From positions 1,729,001 to 1,793,000 of the forward strand of contig NZ_CP092282.1 of assembly GCF_024972775.1 (NCBI RefSeq): DNA of 64,000 nt, read 5' to 3'. Both the position numbers and the translations under genes were made by a program. Origin of the DNA: Dehalobacter sp. DCM (GTDB lineage: Bacteria > Bacillota > Desulfitobacteriia > Desulfitobacteriales > Syntrophobotulaceae). The notes below the pieces were generated by a model. It was not told the DNA's origin. It searched no databases and saw only the letters and a program-made list of their open reading frames with translations. This document shows positions 1-7,938 of the stretch, in pieces (the first letter of the stretch is position 1; each line of letters starts with the position of its first letter).

Positions 1-1
1 A

Positions 2-346
2 AAATTGCCGTTGATGTTCCCGGAAAACGACCCGTTTATGCAGGCGACGGAGTATATGCTCAAGCGGCCGGGACTGAATACTCCCTGCTACCAGCAGCAG
101 TACCATGAAGATATGCTGGAGGAATTTGGTTGCGACGGATCGGTACTTTCCTATCTGTACAATTGCCGTCCGTGGACCTCTCCGGCTCTGATGAACCGGG
201 ATAACCTGGAAAAGAAAACCGGTCTGCCGATTCTGCTGCTGGAAACGGACTATTATGATAGCAGGCTTTATAGCCCGCAGCAGATCAAGACCCGTCTTGA
301 AGCATATGCGGAAATGCTTAAATTAAACAAAGAACTGAAGGCATAG
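2..346 (+). CDS. 2-hydroxyacyl-CoA dehydratase/benzoyl-CoA reductase-type subunit, C-terminal part
   Basis: The reading frame is open from the window edge, so the gene starts upstream. The visible 114 or so codons match the C-terminal part of the large D-component subunit of the HgdB/FldB/BcrB family. In particular the ending with ETDYYDSR followed by a TRLEAYAEML-like helix is mirrored by ELDAYDSR and TRLESFAEVM in the paralogue at 3820-5265. Family members carry the substrate-reducing [4Fe-4S] cluster and receive electrons from the ATP-dependent activase, which is encoded next. This is the last visible subunit gene of a first copy of the system. The substrate cannot be told from sequence. 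Confidence 0.85.
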   Translation, partial: KLPLMFPENDPFMQATEYMLKRPGLNTPCYQQQYHEDMLEEFGCDGSVLSYLYNCRPWTSPALMNRDNLEKKTGLPILLLETDYYDSRLYSPQQIKTRLEAYAEMLKLNKELKA

Positions 347-364
347 CCCTAGAGCGAATATTGA

Positions 365-394
365 TTCGGGTGAGGGGGAAACCTCTCACCTGAA
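365..394 (+). other. Intercistronic hairpin before the activase gene
   Basis: An inverted repeat has outer arms around GGTGAG and CTCACC and an inner GG-GAAA-CC loop. It lies between the subunit stop codon and the activase RBS. There is no T-run, so it is not a simple terminator. It may set mRNA stability or lower downstream expression, since activases are needed in smaller amounts than the dehydratase. A similarly placed hairpin precedes the second activase gene. Confidence 0.6.
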
Positions 395-439
395 ATATAC
401 ATCATGAATCGCAAAACGGATAGACAAGGGGAGTTTATT

Positions 440-1252
440 ATGCTCGTAGCAGGAGTCGACGTCGGTGCGGCAACCGCCAAGACAGCCATTGTCAAAGACG
501 GTCATTTTATCGCCTTTGCGGTTATGCCCACAGGAGATATCGTTACCAAAGCCGCCGAGGATGTTACAATTAAGGCCTTGAAAAAAGCGGGATACAGCAT
601 GAAGGATCTTGATTACGTGGTCTCAACAGGCTATGCCCGCCACCATGTCAAATTTACGGATAAAGCCGTAACCGAAATCATTTGTCACGCCCGCGGCGCC
701 AACTATATGATGCCGCAGGTGCGAACTATCATTGATATTGGCGGTCAGGATAGCAAGGTTATTCATGTCAATGAAGTTGGGAGAGTTGTCGACTTCGTCA
801 TGAACGACAAGTGTGCGGCCGGTACCGGACGCTTTCTGGAAGTTATGGCCCAGGTTCTGAACACGACGATTGATCAAATGGGTCCTTTATCTTTGAAAGC
901 TAAGAATGTGCCCGATATTACCAGTACCTGTACCATATTTGCTGAAACAGAATTGATTTCGCTGCGTGCAGAAATGACGCCAAGGGAGGACATGATTGCC
1001 GGATTGCACCGTGCGGTTGCTCGCCGGGTTGTGCTCATGGGCCAAGTGGTCGGATACCGCGAGCAGGTCGCCTTCACCGGCGGAGTGGCTATGAATCAGG
1101 GCATCAAATTTTTTCTGGAGGAAACTCTCAAAATGCCGATTGTTGTTCCGGAACAACCGCAGATTATGGGCGCCTTGGGCGCAGCATTGCTGGCCACCGA
1201 AACCCGAGTCGGAAAAGTGTACGAGAGGTCGCGGGCGGCTTTAAACGGGTAA
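440..1252 (+). CDS. ATP-dependent activase (archerase) of 2-hydroxyacyl-CoA dehydratase family
   Basis: The 270-residue protein belongs to the BadF/BadG/BcrA/HgdC ASKHA ATPase family. It begins with the phosphate-binding loop GVDVGAATAKTAIV and has the second nucleotide motif IDIGGQDSK near residues 99-107. Cys125 (NDKCAAGTG) and Cys164 (STCTIF) correspond to the two cysteines per monomer that bind the bridging [4Fe-4S] cluster of a homodimer. ATP hydrolysis drives a low-potential electron into the D-component. The start at 440 is preferred because AAGGGGAG lies 6 nt upstream and the protein then starts exactly at the family N-terminus. The upstream in-frame ATG at 404 lacks these. Confidence 0.93.
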   Translation: MLVAGVDVGAATAKTAIVKDGHFIAFAVMPTGDIVTKAAEDVTIKALKKAGYSMKDLDYVVSTGYARHHVKFTDKAVTEIICHARGANYMMPQVRTIIDIGGQDSKVIHVNEVGRVVDFVMNDKCAAGTGRFLEVMAQVLNTTIDQMGPLSLKAKNVPDITSTCTIFAETELISLRAEMTPREDMIAGLHRAVARRVVLMGQVVGYREQVAFTGGVAMNQGIKFFLEETLKMPIVVPEQPQIMGALGAALLATETRVGKVYERSRAALNG

Positions 1253-1312
1253 AAAATGCGATAAGCGAAAAACAATGCGTGATTCTAAAATTGACGCAAT
1301 GTTTAGTGCCAG

Positions 1313-1363
1313 GATACAAAAAAACAGTCTATTTGACTGTTTTTCTGTATCGCTTTTTTTTTT
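1313..1363 (+). terminator. Terminator after the first activase gene
   Basis: A 17-bp stem with one mismatch (GATAC...CAGTC, loop TATTT, GACTG...GTATC) spans 1313-1351. It is followed by a GC and a run of ten Ts. It separates the first dehydratase set from the convergent LuxR gene. The A-rich left arm lets it work from the other strand as well. Confidence 0.85.
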
Positions 1364-1372
1364 CGAAGATAT

Positions 1373-2284
1373 CTACGTTAACCGAAAAGTACTCTTGTAA
1401 TTATTGTTAATGCCTAACTGCACCAAGTGCTTTTGCAGGTCATTCTTCAGATTTTTGATATCGAGTTTCTTGCGTATATTTGCTCTATGGAAATCAACCG
1501 TTCTAGGTGACAGTATGAGTAAAGCAGCTATCTCCTTGGTTGTCTTACCCTGACGGACGAGGTTGGCTATCTGCAATTCTTTTTTGGTCAAATTACTTTC
1601 GGTGTTGATCATTTTGACGAAGGGATCCATCATGGTGCTGAGGTTTTCGGAAATGACGTCAAGAATGCCCAGCTGATGGCTGTTCAGGTTGGTGTTTCGG
1701 AGGGCGTCTAATAGAGGAAAAAGCATCTGCTCAATATTGCAATAGAAAACATTTTGTAGGGAAGAGTTTTGCGCTGCCGTCAGACTCATCATTGTATTGA
1801 TCGTCACTTTTAATTCTGAACAGCATTTTTCCAGATGACGGATGTACTCCGCCTGTGAACTCAGTCTATGATCATTCTTGACTTGTTCGGTAATATCGGT
1901 GTGAACGATGTAGACAAGCTCGTTATTGCTGAATACACACATTCTGTCATAAACAGGCTTTATCTCCTCTGTGATGGTTTCATAACAGTCGATGTTAAAA
2001 GAGCCGCCGTAACGTGCTACCTTCCTAAACCGGTCGATCTCCCCCAACTCTTCAAAATTGGGAGCATAGAATAAGATACTTTTTCCAAATAAAGACTTAT
2101 GAATATGCTCCGGATCATAAAAAAACCGAAGAAAATCAGGTGTGTAATTCACGGTATTCAAGTCTTTGTCTAAAATCAGGACTCGGTTGTCCTGAATATC
2201 ACAGGAATCGGGCTGAATGCCACTTTCAACAAGAAAATCGTTCTTGTCTAAGGTGCAGAAACCACCATTCAACGGGCTGCTCAT
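1373..2284 (-). CDS. PAS-domain LuxR-family transcriptional regulator
   Basis: This 303-residue protein has an N-terminal PAS-like sensory region (about residues 25-135), a helical linker, and a C-terminal LuxR/GerE helix-turn-helix (about residues 235-295) with LTKKELQIANLV, TTKEIAALL and SPRTVDFHRANIRKKL. There is no receiver domain with a phosphorylatable Asp pocket. The RBS AAGGGGAG precedes the ATG. It is transcribed divergently from the dehydratase operon starting at 2577 and is a clear paralogue of the regulator at 15164-16030. That places both as probable controllers of the metabolic block between them. The ligand is unknown. Confidence 0.88.
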   Translation of the reverse strand: MSSPLNGGFCTLDKNDFLVESGIQPDSCDIQDNRVLILDKDLNTVNYTPDFLRFFYDPEHIHKSLFGKSILFYAPNFEELGEIDRFRKVARYGGSFNIDCYETITEEIKPVYDRMCVFSNNELVYIVHTDITEQVKNDHRLSSQAEYIRHLEKCCSELKVTINTMMSLTAAQNSSLQNVFYCNIEQMLFPLLDALRNTNLNSHQLGILDVISENLSTMMDPFVKMINTESNLTKKELQIANLVRQGKTTKEIAALLILSPRTVDFHRANIRKKLDIKNLKNDLQKHLVQLGINNNYKSTFRLT

Positions 2285-2367
2285 TCTTACAATCTCCCCT
2301 TAAAACGTGGTATATGTTTGAAAATAGTCATTATTTATCGTTAATTGTAAATTCTGAAAACACCTAA

Positions 2368-2389
2368 TTCAATACTGGTTTTATCCTAG
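2368..2389 (+). promoter_or_regulatory. Shared box 1, copy A
   Basis: This 22-nt stretch starting TTCAATAC and ending CCTAG matches the stretch at 16194-16215 at 19 of 22 positions. Both lie in the upstream region of a PAS-LuxR paralogue and of a plus-strand metabolic gene. It is a candidate operator. Confidence 0.45.
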
Positions 2390-2465
2390 TCTTGAATGAA
2401 AATATTGAATAGATTACGGCTATCTAAATAATAAGCAAGATACCTGGTTTATACCTGATTTAACG

Positions 2466-2483
2466 GGTATTTAACTAGCATTG
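2466..2483 (+). promoter_or_regulatory. Shared box 2, copy A
   Basis: GGTATTTAACTAGCATTG matches the box at 14678-14695 in 16 of 18 positions and the one at 16324-16341 less well. It lies 93 nt before the start codon of the dehydratase operon. A DNA-binding protein shared by these promoters, most simply a PAS-LuxR regulator, is inferred. Confidence 0.5.
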
Positions 2484-2576
2484 TCGCTGAGTGATATCCG
2501 GACTTAAAATAGTTCATGTCAGAGGTATTTTATTATATTAACCTCATGAAAAAGTAAAGGAAACGGAGGTTTTACT

Positions 2577-3752
2577 ATGGAAGCAATGATTAGGCTGAAC
2601 AAACATTTGCGTGAAAGGCCCAGCGAGTTGATGAACTTGAAAAAATCGGGGACGAAGATTGTGGGCTACGCTGCCGGAGGGTTTGCTCCCTTGGAAATGA
2701 TCTATGCCGCCGGCGCTGTGCCTGTTTGTCTGGGAATGGGCGGTGACCCGGAAGTGGTTACGGAATCCATGACGTATACGCCAATCTTTCTGTGTACCTA
2801 CTGCCGGAGCCAGATTGCTTACTACAAGCTTGGCGAGGCTCCCTACTATCAAATCACGGACCTGTTTGTGATTCCGATCGTTGACGCCAATAATAAGCTG
2901 ATTGCGGATTCTTTCTGCTACTTCACCGATGTCAACGTATTTCGATTCGGTGTTCCCCACGATAAGCGCCCAATAGATGTGGACTATTATAAGTATGGCC
3001 TAACGAACCTTAAGAAGAAACTTGAAGAGTTAACGGGCAACACGATTACAGATGAAAAGCTGAAAAAAGAGATCGAGATAGAAAATAAGCGCCGCAGTCT
3101 GCTTAAGGCCATCAGCGACCTGCGAATCGGCGCTGACCCGGTCATCAGCAGCAAAGATTACGTCGCTTTGCACCATGCGGCGTTCTATGCGGACAGAGAG
3201 ATTTATCTGGAAGTACTTCAGGAAATCTATGATGAGCTTAAGGCGAAACGTGTAACGATGACTGAGAAGAAGTACTCAGGCCCCCGCATTATGTTTATCG
3301 GAAACACACTGGCTCACGGGGATGTCAGAATCCACGAAATTGTGGATACCACCAATGCTGAGATCGTGTATGAAGAATTCGCCGAAGGTATTGTTCCGTA
3401 TTTGAATAACGTTGACACCTCTATAGATCCCCTGGACGGACTTGCTGACTGTTATTTTACGAAACGAATCAGAAATCCTTGGGACAGGCCTTGGGGCGAC
3501 AGATTCGATTGCCTGCTGGCAAAGGCAAAGGAATTTGATTGCCAAGTCGTCATCTGGTATCAGACTCTTTATCGCGACGGTTCGGATCTCCAGTCCTGGA
3601 CATATGGTAAGAAATTTAAGGAAGCCGGTCTCAATTTTGTTAAAATTGAGACGAACTATAACGCCGCTGAGAAGGGCCCCATGAGGACTCGAATCGAAAC
3701 TGCCATCGAAATGCTGGGGCAGAGCGAACTTGAGGCCGCAGCGACTCTCTAA
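2577..3752 (+). CDS. 2-hydroxyacyl-CoA dehydratase/reductase D-component, smaller subunit
   Basis: The 391-residue protein belongs to the HgdB/BcrB/BcrC family (PF06050). It shows the characteristic N-terminal GYAAGGFAPLEMIYAAG segment and Cys51, Cys73 and Cys76 (LCTYCRSQ), which are placed to ligate a [4Fe-4S] cluster. The C-terminal half has the second Rossmann-like domain ending in KIETNY and TRIETAIEML. GGAGG lies 9 nt before the ATG. It is the first gene of the second set, followed by the larger subunit at 3820. No CoA-transferase or 2-hydroxyacid dehydrogenase is nearby, so classic amino-acid fermentation roles are not supported. Confidence 0.9.
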   Translation: MEAMIRLNKHLRERPSELMNLKKSGTKIVGYAAGGFAPLEMIYAAGAVPVCLGMGGDPEVVTESMTYTPIFLCTYCRSQIAYYKLGEAPYYQITDLFVIPIVDANNKLIADSFCYFTDVNVFRFGVPHDKRPIDVDYYKYGLTNLKKKLEELTGNTITDEKLKKEIEIENKRRSLLKAISDLRIGADPVISSKDYVALHHAAFYADREIYLEVLQEIYDELKAKRVTMTEKKYSGPRIMFIGNTLAHGDVRIHEIVDTTNAEIVYEEFAEGIVPYLNNVDTSIDPLDGLADCYFTKRIRNPWDRPWGDRFDCLLAKAKEFDCQVVIWYQTLYRDGSDLQSWTYGKKFKEAGLNFVKIETNYNAAEKGPMRTRIETAIEMLGQSELEAAATL

Positions 3753-3819
3753 ACAGTATAATAACTTGGCAAATACCCGTATTCGCCCCGGATCGAATTA
3801 TGAAAGGAGACCAGTGGAA

Positions 3820-5265
3820 ATGAATTATAATGAATTGTTTAACATGTGCGGTCTTGATGATGAATGGCAGGCACAGAACAAGGAGAGAATTGAGAAGTTC
3901 CTTTACCAAATGTATATCCGCTCTGATCAGGATATCGCCGATTCAGTTGCTTGGACCAAAAAGCAGTATGATACATCCCTCCCCAGTACCCGCCAGTTCC
4001 TGGCCGTATTAATGAAAGAGGCAATGGACTATGCGCTGGCCAGAGACGAACGGGAGATCATTATCAACTATACCCGTCCGACCATGGCCTCGCTATCCCA
4101 GGGCTTCCATGTTTGGGAGAATAGAATTAACGCTGAGCTGGGCTACAATAAGTTTTACGCCCGCGGCACTTCCATTGTTTATTTAATGATCGTTTTAGGG
4201 ACCATCTTTAACAAAGCTAACTGGTGTATCGAACTGTCGGAAGATCTGGGGCAAACTGCAGGCAAAGGACATTGCTCCGAATACCAGATATGGGAAGGTG
4301 CCCTTTTCAAGGGTATGATCCCGGCACCGGATGTTGAAGTGTCCTGCGGTCTTTTCTGTGACCAGGCGCCTGAAGTTGAAGCAAAGATGGCTGTGGACTA
4401 CAACTTTGATGTTGTCTTTACGGATCTGCCGGAGGACCATCCTTGGGATACCTGGCCTCATATGGATATAAACGCCATTAAATATTTATCCAAAAATACT
4501 GAAGCGGTCTACGACTATCTGCGGGAGAAGTACGGCTTCACTATGTCGGAAGACGATAAGAGCCAAGGCGTCCTGGAAGCCAACCAGTTTATCACGGCAC
4601 ATATGGCGATTGTCAATCTGGTTGCCACCACGGACGGTTTGCCGGTCAGCCATGCCGATATGTTTTTATCCTTCATCAGCGCAGCCATCGGTTCCGTTTA
4701 TAAGGATGAGGTTCTCGCAGCTATGAAACAGATGCAGAAGGATATTCGTAAGCGGATCAGAGAGGAAAGCTTTATCGTTCCGCCCGGAGCACCGCGCGCG
4801 TATGGGACTTTCGTTGCCGTAGCGGATATGCGCTTCTATCATCAGGTTGAGGAAGCAGGAATTCACCTGACGCACGTCTGGTTTGAACCTATACCACCTG
4901 AAGTATTCAGCACTCCCCCTGCCTCCGATATTCCGCGTGAACAGGGTTATGAGATGATTTTCCGTTTCCAAGGCCTGGGCGACCTCTGCGGCTCCTCAAT
5001 AAAGCAAGCGCGATTCGCTGTCGAAAATTTCAACCTGGACGGATTGATGATTTTTGAGACGATGTTCTGCCGCCCTCTGTGTCTGCCGTCAGTCCAGATT
5101 AAGGACTATGTCCAGAAACACTGCAACAATATTCCCGTTATGCGTCTTGAACTGGATGCTTACGACAGCCGCAACTATACGCCGGAACAATACCGTACGC
5201 GTCTGGAATCCTTTGCTGAGGTTATGAGAATGCGGAAGGCCATGAAAGAAATATCCGCCATATAA
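3820..5265 (+). CDS. 2-hydroxyacyl-CoA dehydratase/reductase D-component, larger subunit
   Basis: The 481-residue protein is a second D-component subunit, longer than most family members because of an N-terminal helical extension. Cysteines at about 136, 152, 176 and 180 are candidate ligands, and the end (ELDAYDSR, TRLESFAEVM) matches the fragment at the window start. The start at 3820 is chosen because AAAGGAG ends 10 nt upstream; the longer open frame from 3730 overlaps the previous gene and lacks an RBS. It forms the presumed heterodimer with the product of 2577-3752 and is followed by its own activase at 5404. Confidence 0.88.
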   Translation: MNYNELFNMCGLDDEWQAQNKERIEKFLYQMYIRSDQDIADSVAWTKKQYDTSLPSTRQFLAVLMKEAMDYALARDEREIIINYTRPTMASLSQGFHVWENRINAELGYNKFYARGTSIVYLMIVLGTIFNKANWCIELSEDLGQTAGKGHCSEYQIWEGALFKGMIPAPDVEVSCGLFCDQAPEVEAKMAVDYNFDVVFTDLPEDHPWDTWPHMDINAIKYLSKNTEAVYDYLREKYGFTMSEDDKSQGVLEANQFITAHMAIVNLVATTDGLPVSHADMFLSFISAAIGSVYKDEVLAAMKQMQKDIRKRIREESFIVPPGAPRAYGTFVAVADMRFYHQVEEAGIHLTHVWFEPIPPEVFSTPPASDIPREQGYEMIFRFQGLGDLCGSSIKQARFAVENFNLDGLMIFETMFCRPLCLPSVQIKDYVQKHCNNIPVMRLELDAYDSRNYTPEQYRTRLESFAEVMRMRKAMKEISAI

Positions 5266-5346
5266 TCGGACTGTCTGCTTGAGTGACTGATAAATAGGCT
5301 GCCTGCCTGATGCTAGGCCTGCAGCTGCAATGAAAAATCCATGTCA

Positions 5347-5379
5347 TGGGACAGTTCCGGCTGTGCCGGGTCTGTCCCA
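5347..5379 (+). other. Intercistronic hairpin before the second activase gene
   Basis: A perfect outer stem TGGGACAG/CTGTCCCA encloses a second perfect stem CCGGC/GCCGG with a TGT loop. It lies between the large-subunit stop and the activase RBS. It has no T-run. Its position matches the hairpin at 365-394, so both dehydratase sets carry a stem-loop just upstream of the activase. Confidence 0.65.
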
Positions 5380-5403
5380 GACAAAACAGAGGTGAATTAT
5401 ATA

Positions 5404-6237
5404 ATGTTAGTAGCAGGTGTTGATGTTGGCGCCGCGACTGCGAAAACTGCCATTGTCTTGGATGGCAAGCTTATTTCGTGGGCAGTTCAGCCTACCGGCG
5501 ACTATGTTGAAAAAGCAGCAATGGAAGTAACTCAAACTGCGCTGGCGAAAGCCGGGTACACGATGAACGATATTGACCAATGCTGCTCCACCGGATATGG
5601 CCGCCGTGCGGTGTATTTTTCCCAGAAAGCGATTTCAGAGATTATCTGTCACGCGAAAGGCGTCAACTACTCTTATCCCAACGTTCGCACCATTATTGAT
5701 ATCGGCGGCCAGGACTCCAAGGTTATCTCTGTTAACAGTAACGGTACTGTTGCCGACTTTGTAATGAACGATAAATGTGCTGCCGGTACCGGCCGTTTCC
5801 TTGAAGTTATGGCCGACGTTATGCGCCTCTGCATTGACCAAATGGGGCCTGAGGCTAAAAAAAGCAATAAACCGGCTCTGATCAACAGTACCTGCACCAT
5901 CTTTGCCGAATCCGAAATGGTCTCTCTGCGGGCTCAGAAGACTCCCCGTGAGGATATTATCGCCGGCCTGCATCGTGCCGTCTCCCGCCGCGTAGGCATT
6001 CTCGGCAGACAGGTTGGATATAAGGAAGACATCGCGTTTACTGGCGGTGTGGCGCTCAATACCGGGATTATCCATTTTCTTGAAGAGTTTTTGAAAACAA
6101 AGCTGGTCATTCCGAACCCGCCGCAAATCATGGGAGCCATCGGGGCGGCGCTGCTGGCCAACTCTAATGTGGGTACCTCAAATTTTGATCATGAAGAAAA
6201 GCCGGTGGAAGACCTTAATGCCAGTGCCTATGTTTAG
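5404..6237 (+). CDS. ATP-dependent activase of 2-hydroxyacyl-CoA dehydratase family, second copy
   Basis: This is a close paralogue of the protein at 440-1252 (277 residues). It keeps GVDVGAATAKTAIV at the N-terminus, IDIGGQDSK, and the cluster cysteines at the same positions, 125 (NDKCAAGTG) and 164 (NSTCTIF). GAGGTG lies about 8 nt before the ATG at 5404; the longer open frame from 5341 would run through the intercistronic hairpin and is rejected. The C-terminus is slightly extended and acidic. It should form a homodimer with one [4Fe-4S] cluster between subunits and reduce the D-component encoded upstream. Confidence 0.93.
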   Translation: MLVAGVDVGAATAKTAIVLDGKLISWAVQPTGDYVEKAAMEVTQTALAKAGYTMNDIDQCCSTGYGRRAVYFSQKAISEIICHAKGVNYSYPNVRTIIDIGGQDSKVISVNSNGTVADFVMNDKCAAGTGRFLEVMADVMRLCIDQMGPEAKKSNKPALINSTCTIFAESEMVSLRAQKTPREDIIAGLHRAVSRRVGILGRQVGYKEDIAFTGGVALNTGIIHFLEEFLKTKLVIPNPPQIMGAIGAALLANSNVGTSNFDHEEKPVEDLNASAYV

Positions 6238-6249
6238 AGGAGGTAAACG

Positions 6250-7329
6250 ATGTCAAATTTGAAAGTTACTCAAAATATCGCGGATATGTGCCTAGAGTGC
6301 GGCTTGTGCATGGATGCCTGTGCATTTTTGCCCAAGGTGTGCGATAATCCGAAAGTACTGGCTGAAGAGATGCTGGCCGGTCGTTATGTTGCCAAGACTG
6401 AAGTACCCTATTTGTGCAATATGTGCAGTAAATGCGCTACGGTCTGTCCTGAAAGCTTAGATATCGGCAACATGATCCAGGAGATCCGTATTCAGTTCTT
6501 TGCGGAAGATCTGCCGTTGCCCGGTAATATTAAGTATGTAAAAAACCAGCAGAAATTTGTTTCTTCGGAACAATTCTTTCTGGCTAAGCCGGCACCTTCC
6601 GGCAATACGAAAAGGATGTTTTTCCCCGGCTGCCATTTAGCCGGTTACTCCGCGGAATTGGTGGACGCAGCCTGGAGATGGCTGAATCAGCACGATCAGG
6701 ATTGCGGCTTGTTGCTGACCTGCTGCGGCGCACCAAGCTATGATACGGGTGATAAAGAAACGTATGAAAAGATAGTTGCGCAAGTTAAAGACGCCATGGC
6801 TTCTTTCCGCGCCGAAAAATTAATTACAGCTTGTTCTAACTGCACAGTTCACTTCCGCGATTTTACCGATGTGTCAACCGTTAGTATTTACGAGGTAATG
6901 GACGAGAATTGGGATAACCCTGCCAGAGATGCCGGAAATTGGGTCATGCACGATCCCTGCAAATCGCGGACTTTTCCAGAAATGCAGCAGGCTGTCCGTT
7001 CGTTACTGGCCAAAGCCGGGTGTCAAGTCCAAGAACCAGCGGACAGCGGTGCGGATGCCAAATGCTGCGGTATGGGCGGACTGGTTGCCTACACCGATGC
7101 GGACTGGGCGTGTAAATTAGCCAAGGAGCGGGCTGACGAACTGGGAGGCGACCTGGTTACTTACTGCGCCAGCTGCCGGCAGGCCATGCGCCCCTATGAT
7201 CGCTACGGTTTGCACGTACTGGATCTGCTGTTTACTGCGGATTTGGACGATGCAAAAAAAGCTGAAGCGCATGGGGCTGCCGATGCGAAGAAGAGTCAAT
7301 TAAAGACACGTGAATTACTATCTAACTAA
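6250..7329 (+). CDS. Ferredoxin-type/CCG-domain Fe-S oxidoreductase (GlpC/HdrD-like)
   Basis: The 359-residue protein has an N-terminal two-cluster ferredoxin domain: CLECGLCMDAC at residues 14-24, then CNMCSKCATVCP. Two cysteine-rich CCG domains follow, marked by PGC, CCGAP, CSNC and then CCGMGG, CASC. This architecture matches HdrD, GlpC and LutA-type subunits, where CCG domains can hold a non-cubane [4Fe-4S] cluster. It starts 12 nt after the activase with a strong AGGAGG. Linkage to the activase suggests it passes electrons to or from the reductase system; that is inference. Confidence 0.87.
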   Translation: MSNLKVTQNIADMCLECGLCMDACAFLPKVCDNPKVLAEEMLAGRYVAKTEVPYLCNMCSKCATVCPESLDIGNMIQEIRIQFFAEDLPLPGNIKYVKNQQKFVSSEQFFLAKPAPSGNTKRMFFPGCHLAGYSAELVDAAWRWLNQHDQDCGLLLTCCGAPSYDTGDKETYEKIVAQVKDAMASFRAEKLITACSNCTVHFRDFTDVSTVSIYEVMDENWDNPARDAGNWVMHDPCKSRTFPEMQQAVRSLLAKAGCQVQEPADSGADAKCCGMGGLVAYTDADWACKLAKERADELGGDLVTYCASCRQAMRPYDRYGLHVLDLLFTADLDDAKKAEAHGAADAKKSQLKTRELLSN

Positions 7330-7350
7330 TTGTTTTTAGGAGGAATATGG

Positions 7351-7614
7351 ATGAGCTACGATAATATTGTGCTTTATATCGGAGATGACGTTAAGTCGGT
7401 AATGGAACAGAACGGCGTCCGCGAAGATGAAGTGAAAATGGTAGTGGGTGCTGCCGAGGAGAGCGGCCTTAAACTTAAGGAAGAGGAAGGAAACCGTTTT
7501 CTGGCCAAGCTCAAAATTGCCGATGTCTATTATTACGCCGAATATGAGCCGGAAGGCGACGGCTTTAGAATTATTGATGCCTACTGGCATAAAACATTTG
7601 TAACGGGGTGGTAA
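7351..7614 (+). CDS. Small acidic protein of unknown function in the dehydratase operon
   Basis: The 87-residue protein was not recognised. It is acidic, has an alpha/beta pattern and no cysteine. It starts at 7351 after TAGGAGG with 7-nt spacing, 21 nt after the CCG-domain gene, and ends one nucleotide before the next ATG. It is therefore clearly part of the operon. The tight packing suggests an accessory or structural role for the neighbouring enzymes. Confidence 0.75.
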   Translation: MSYDNIVLYIGDDVKSVMEQNGVREDEVKMVVGAAEESGLKLKEEEGNRFLAKLKIADVYYYAEYEPEGDGFRIIDAYWHKTFVTGW

Positions 7615-7615
7615 C

Positions 7616-7804
7616 ATGAAGAAATATATATGCAATAAATGCGGGGCTACACTTGAGATTCTTGATTTAGACACAAAGTATCTGGAATTTGACGGTATGC
7701 AGGAAGGTTATGCCTGCGATACCTGCAATGAATGGTGGTTTAGTTCTAAGATTTCTAAAGTCATCGTCAAGGGTGAAGGCGACTGCGAGGCTAAGATGGA
7801 ATAA
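7616..7804 (+). CDS. Small CxxC/CxxC zinc-ribbon or redox protein
   Basis: The 62-residue protein has two cysteine pairs, CNKC near residues 6-9 and CDTC near residues 34-37, spaced as in a zinc ribbon or rubredoxin-like knuckle. By memory it resembles the small DVU_1557-type redox protein found with radical SAM and methyltransferase genes in sulfate reducers; that match is not verified. It follows the previous stop codon by one base, so it is probably translationally coupled. Confidence 0.75.
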   Translation: MKKYICNKCGATLEILDLDTKYLEFDGMQEGYACDTCNEWWFSSKISKVIVKGEGDCEAKME

Positions 7805-7826
7805 TAGCAGTCCATAAAGAGAACAT

Positions 7827-7862
7827 AATGGCCGGCAAGAGGGACCCCCTCTTACCGGCCAT
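7827..7862 (+). other. Intercistronic hairpin
   Basis: A long inverted repeat (ATGGCCGG and AAGAGGG arms with their complements, one mismatch, short loop) lies in the 134-nt space before the radical SAM gene. No T-run follows. It could be a weak terminator or an mRNA-processing structure dividing the operon in two. Confidence 0.6.
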
Positions 7863-7938
7863 ATTACCCATTCTATGCTGGGCACCGATCTCACCAAGAT
7901 GCATTCATTAGACACGCCGAAACATAAAGGAGAAGCTT

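Larger units (their letters stand above)
2285..2576. promoter_or_regulatory. Divergent control region between PAS-LuxR gene and dehydratase operon
   Basis: The 292-nt AT-rich region holds the start of the regulator gene on one side and the RBS GGAGG of the dehydratase operon on the other. It contains two sequence boxes, listed separately, that recur upstream of other genes of this island. It also has an inverted repeat around ATACCTGATTTAACGGGTAT (2451-2470). These are plausible operators for the PAS-LuxR proteins. Confidence 0.55.

Noticed and set aside
2544-2960. Minus-strand frame of 138 codons opposite the dehydratase subunit
   Set aside because: It is a shadow of the well supported plus-strand gene, with no RBS or recognisable protein.
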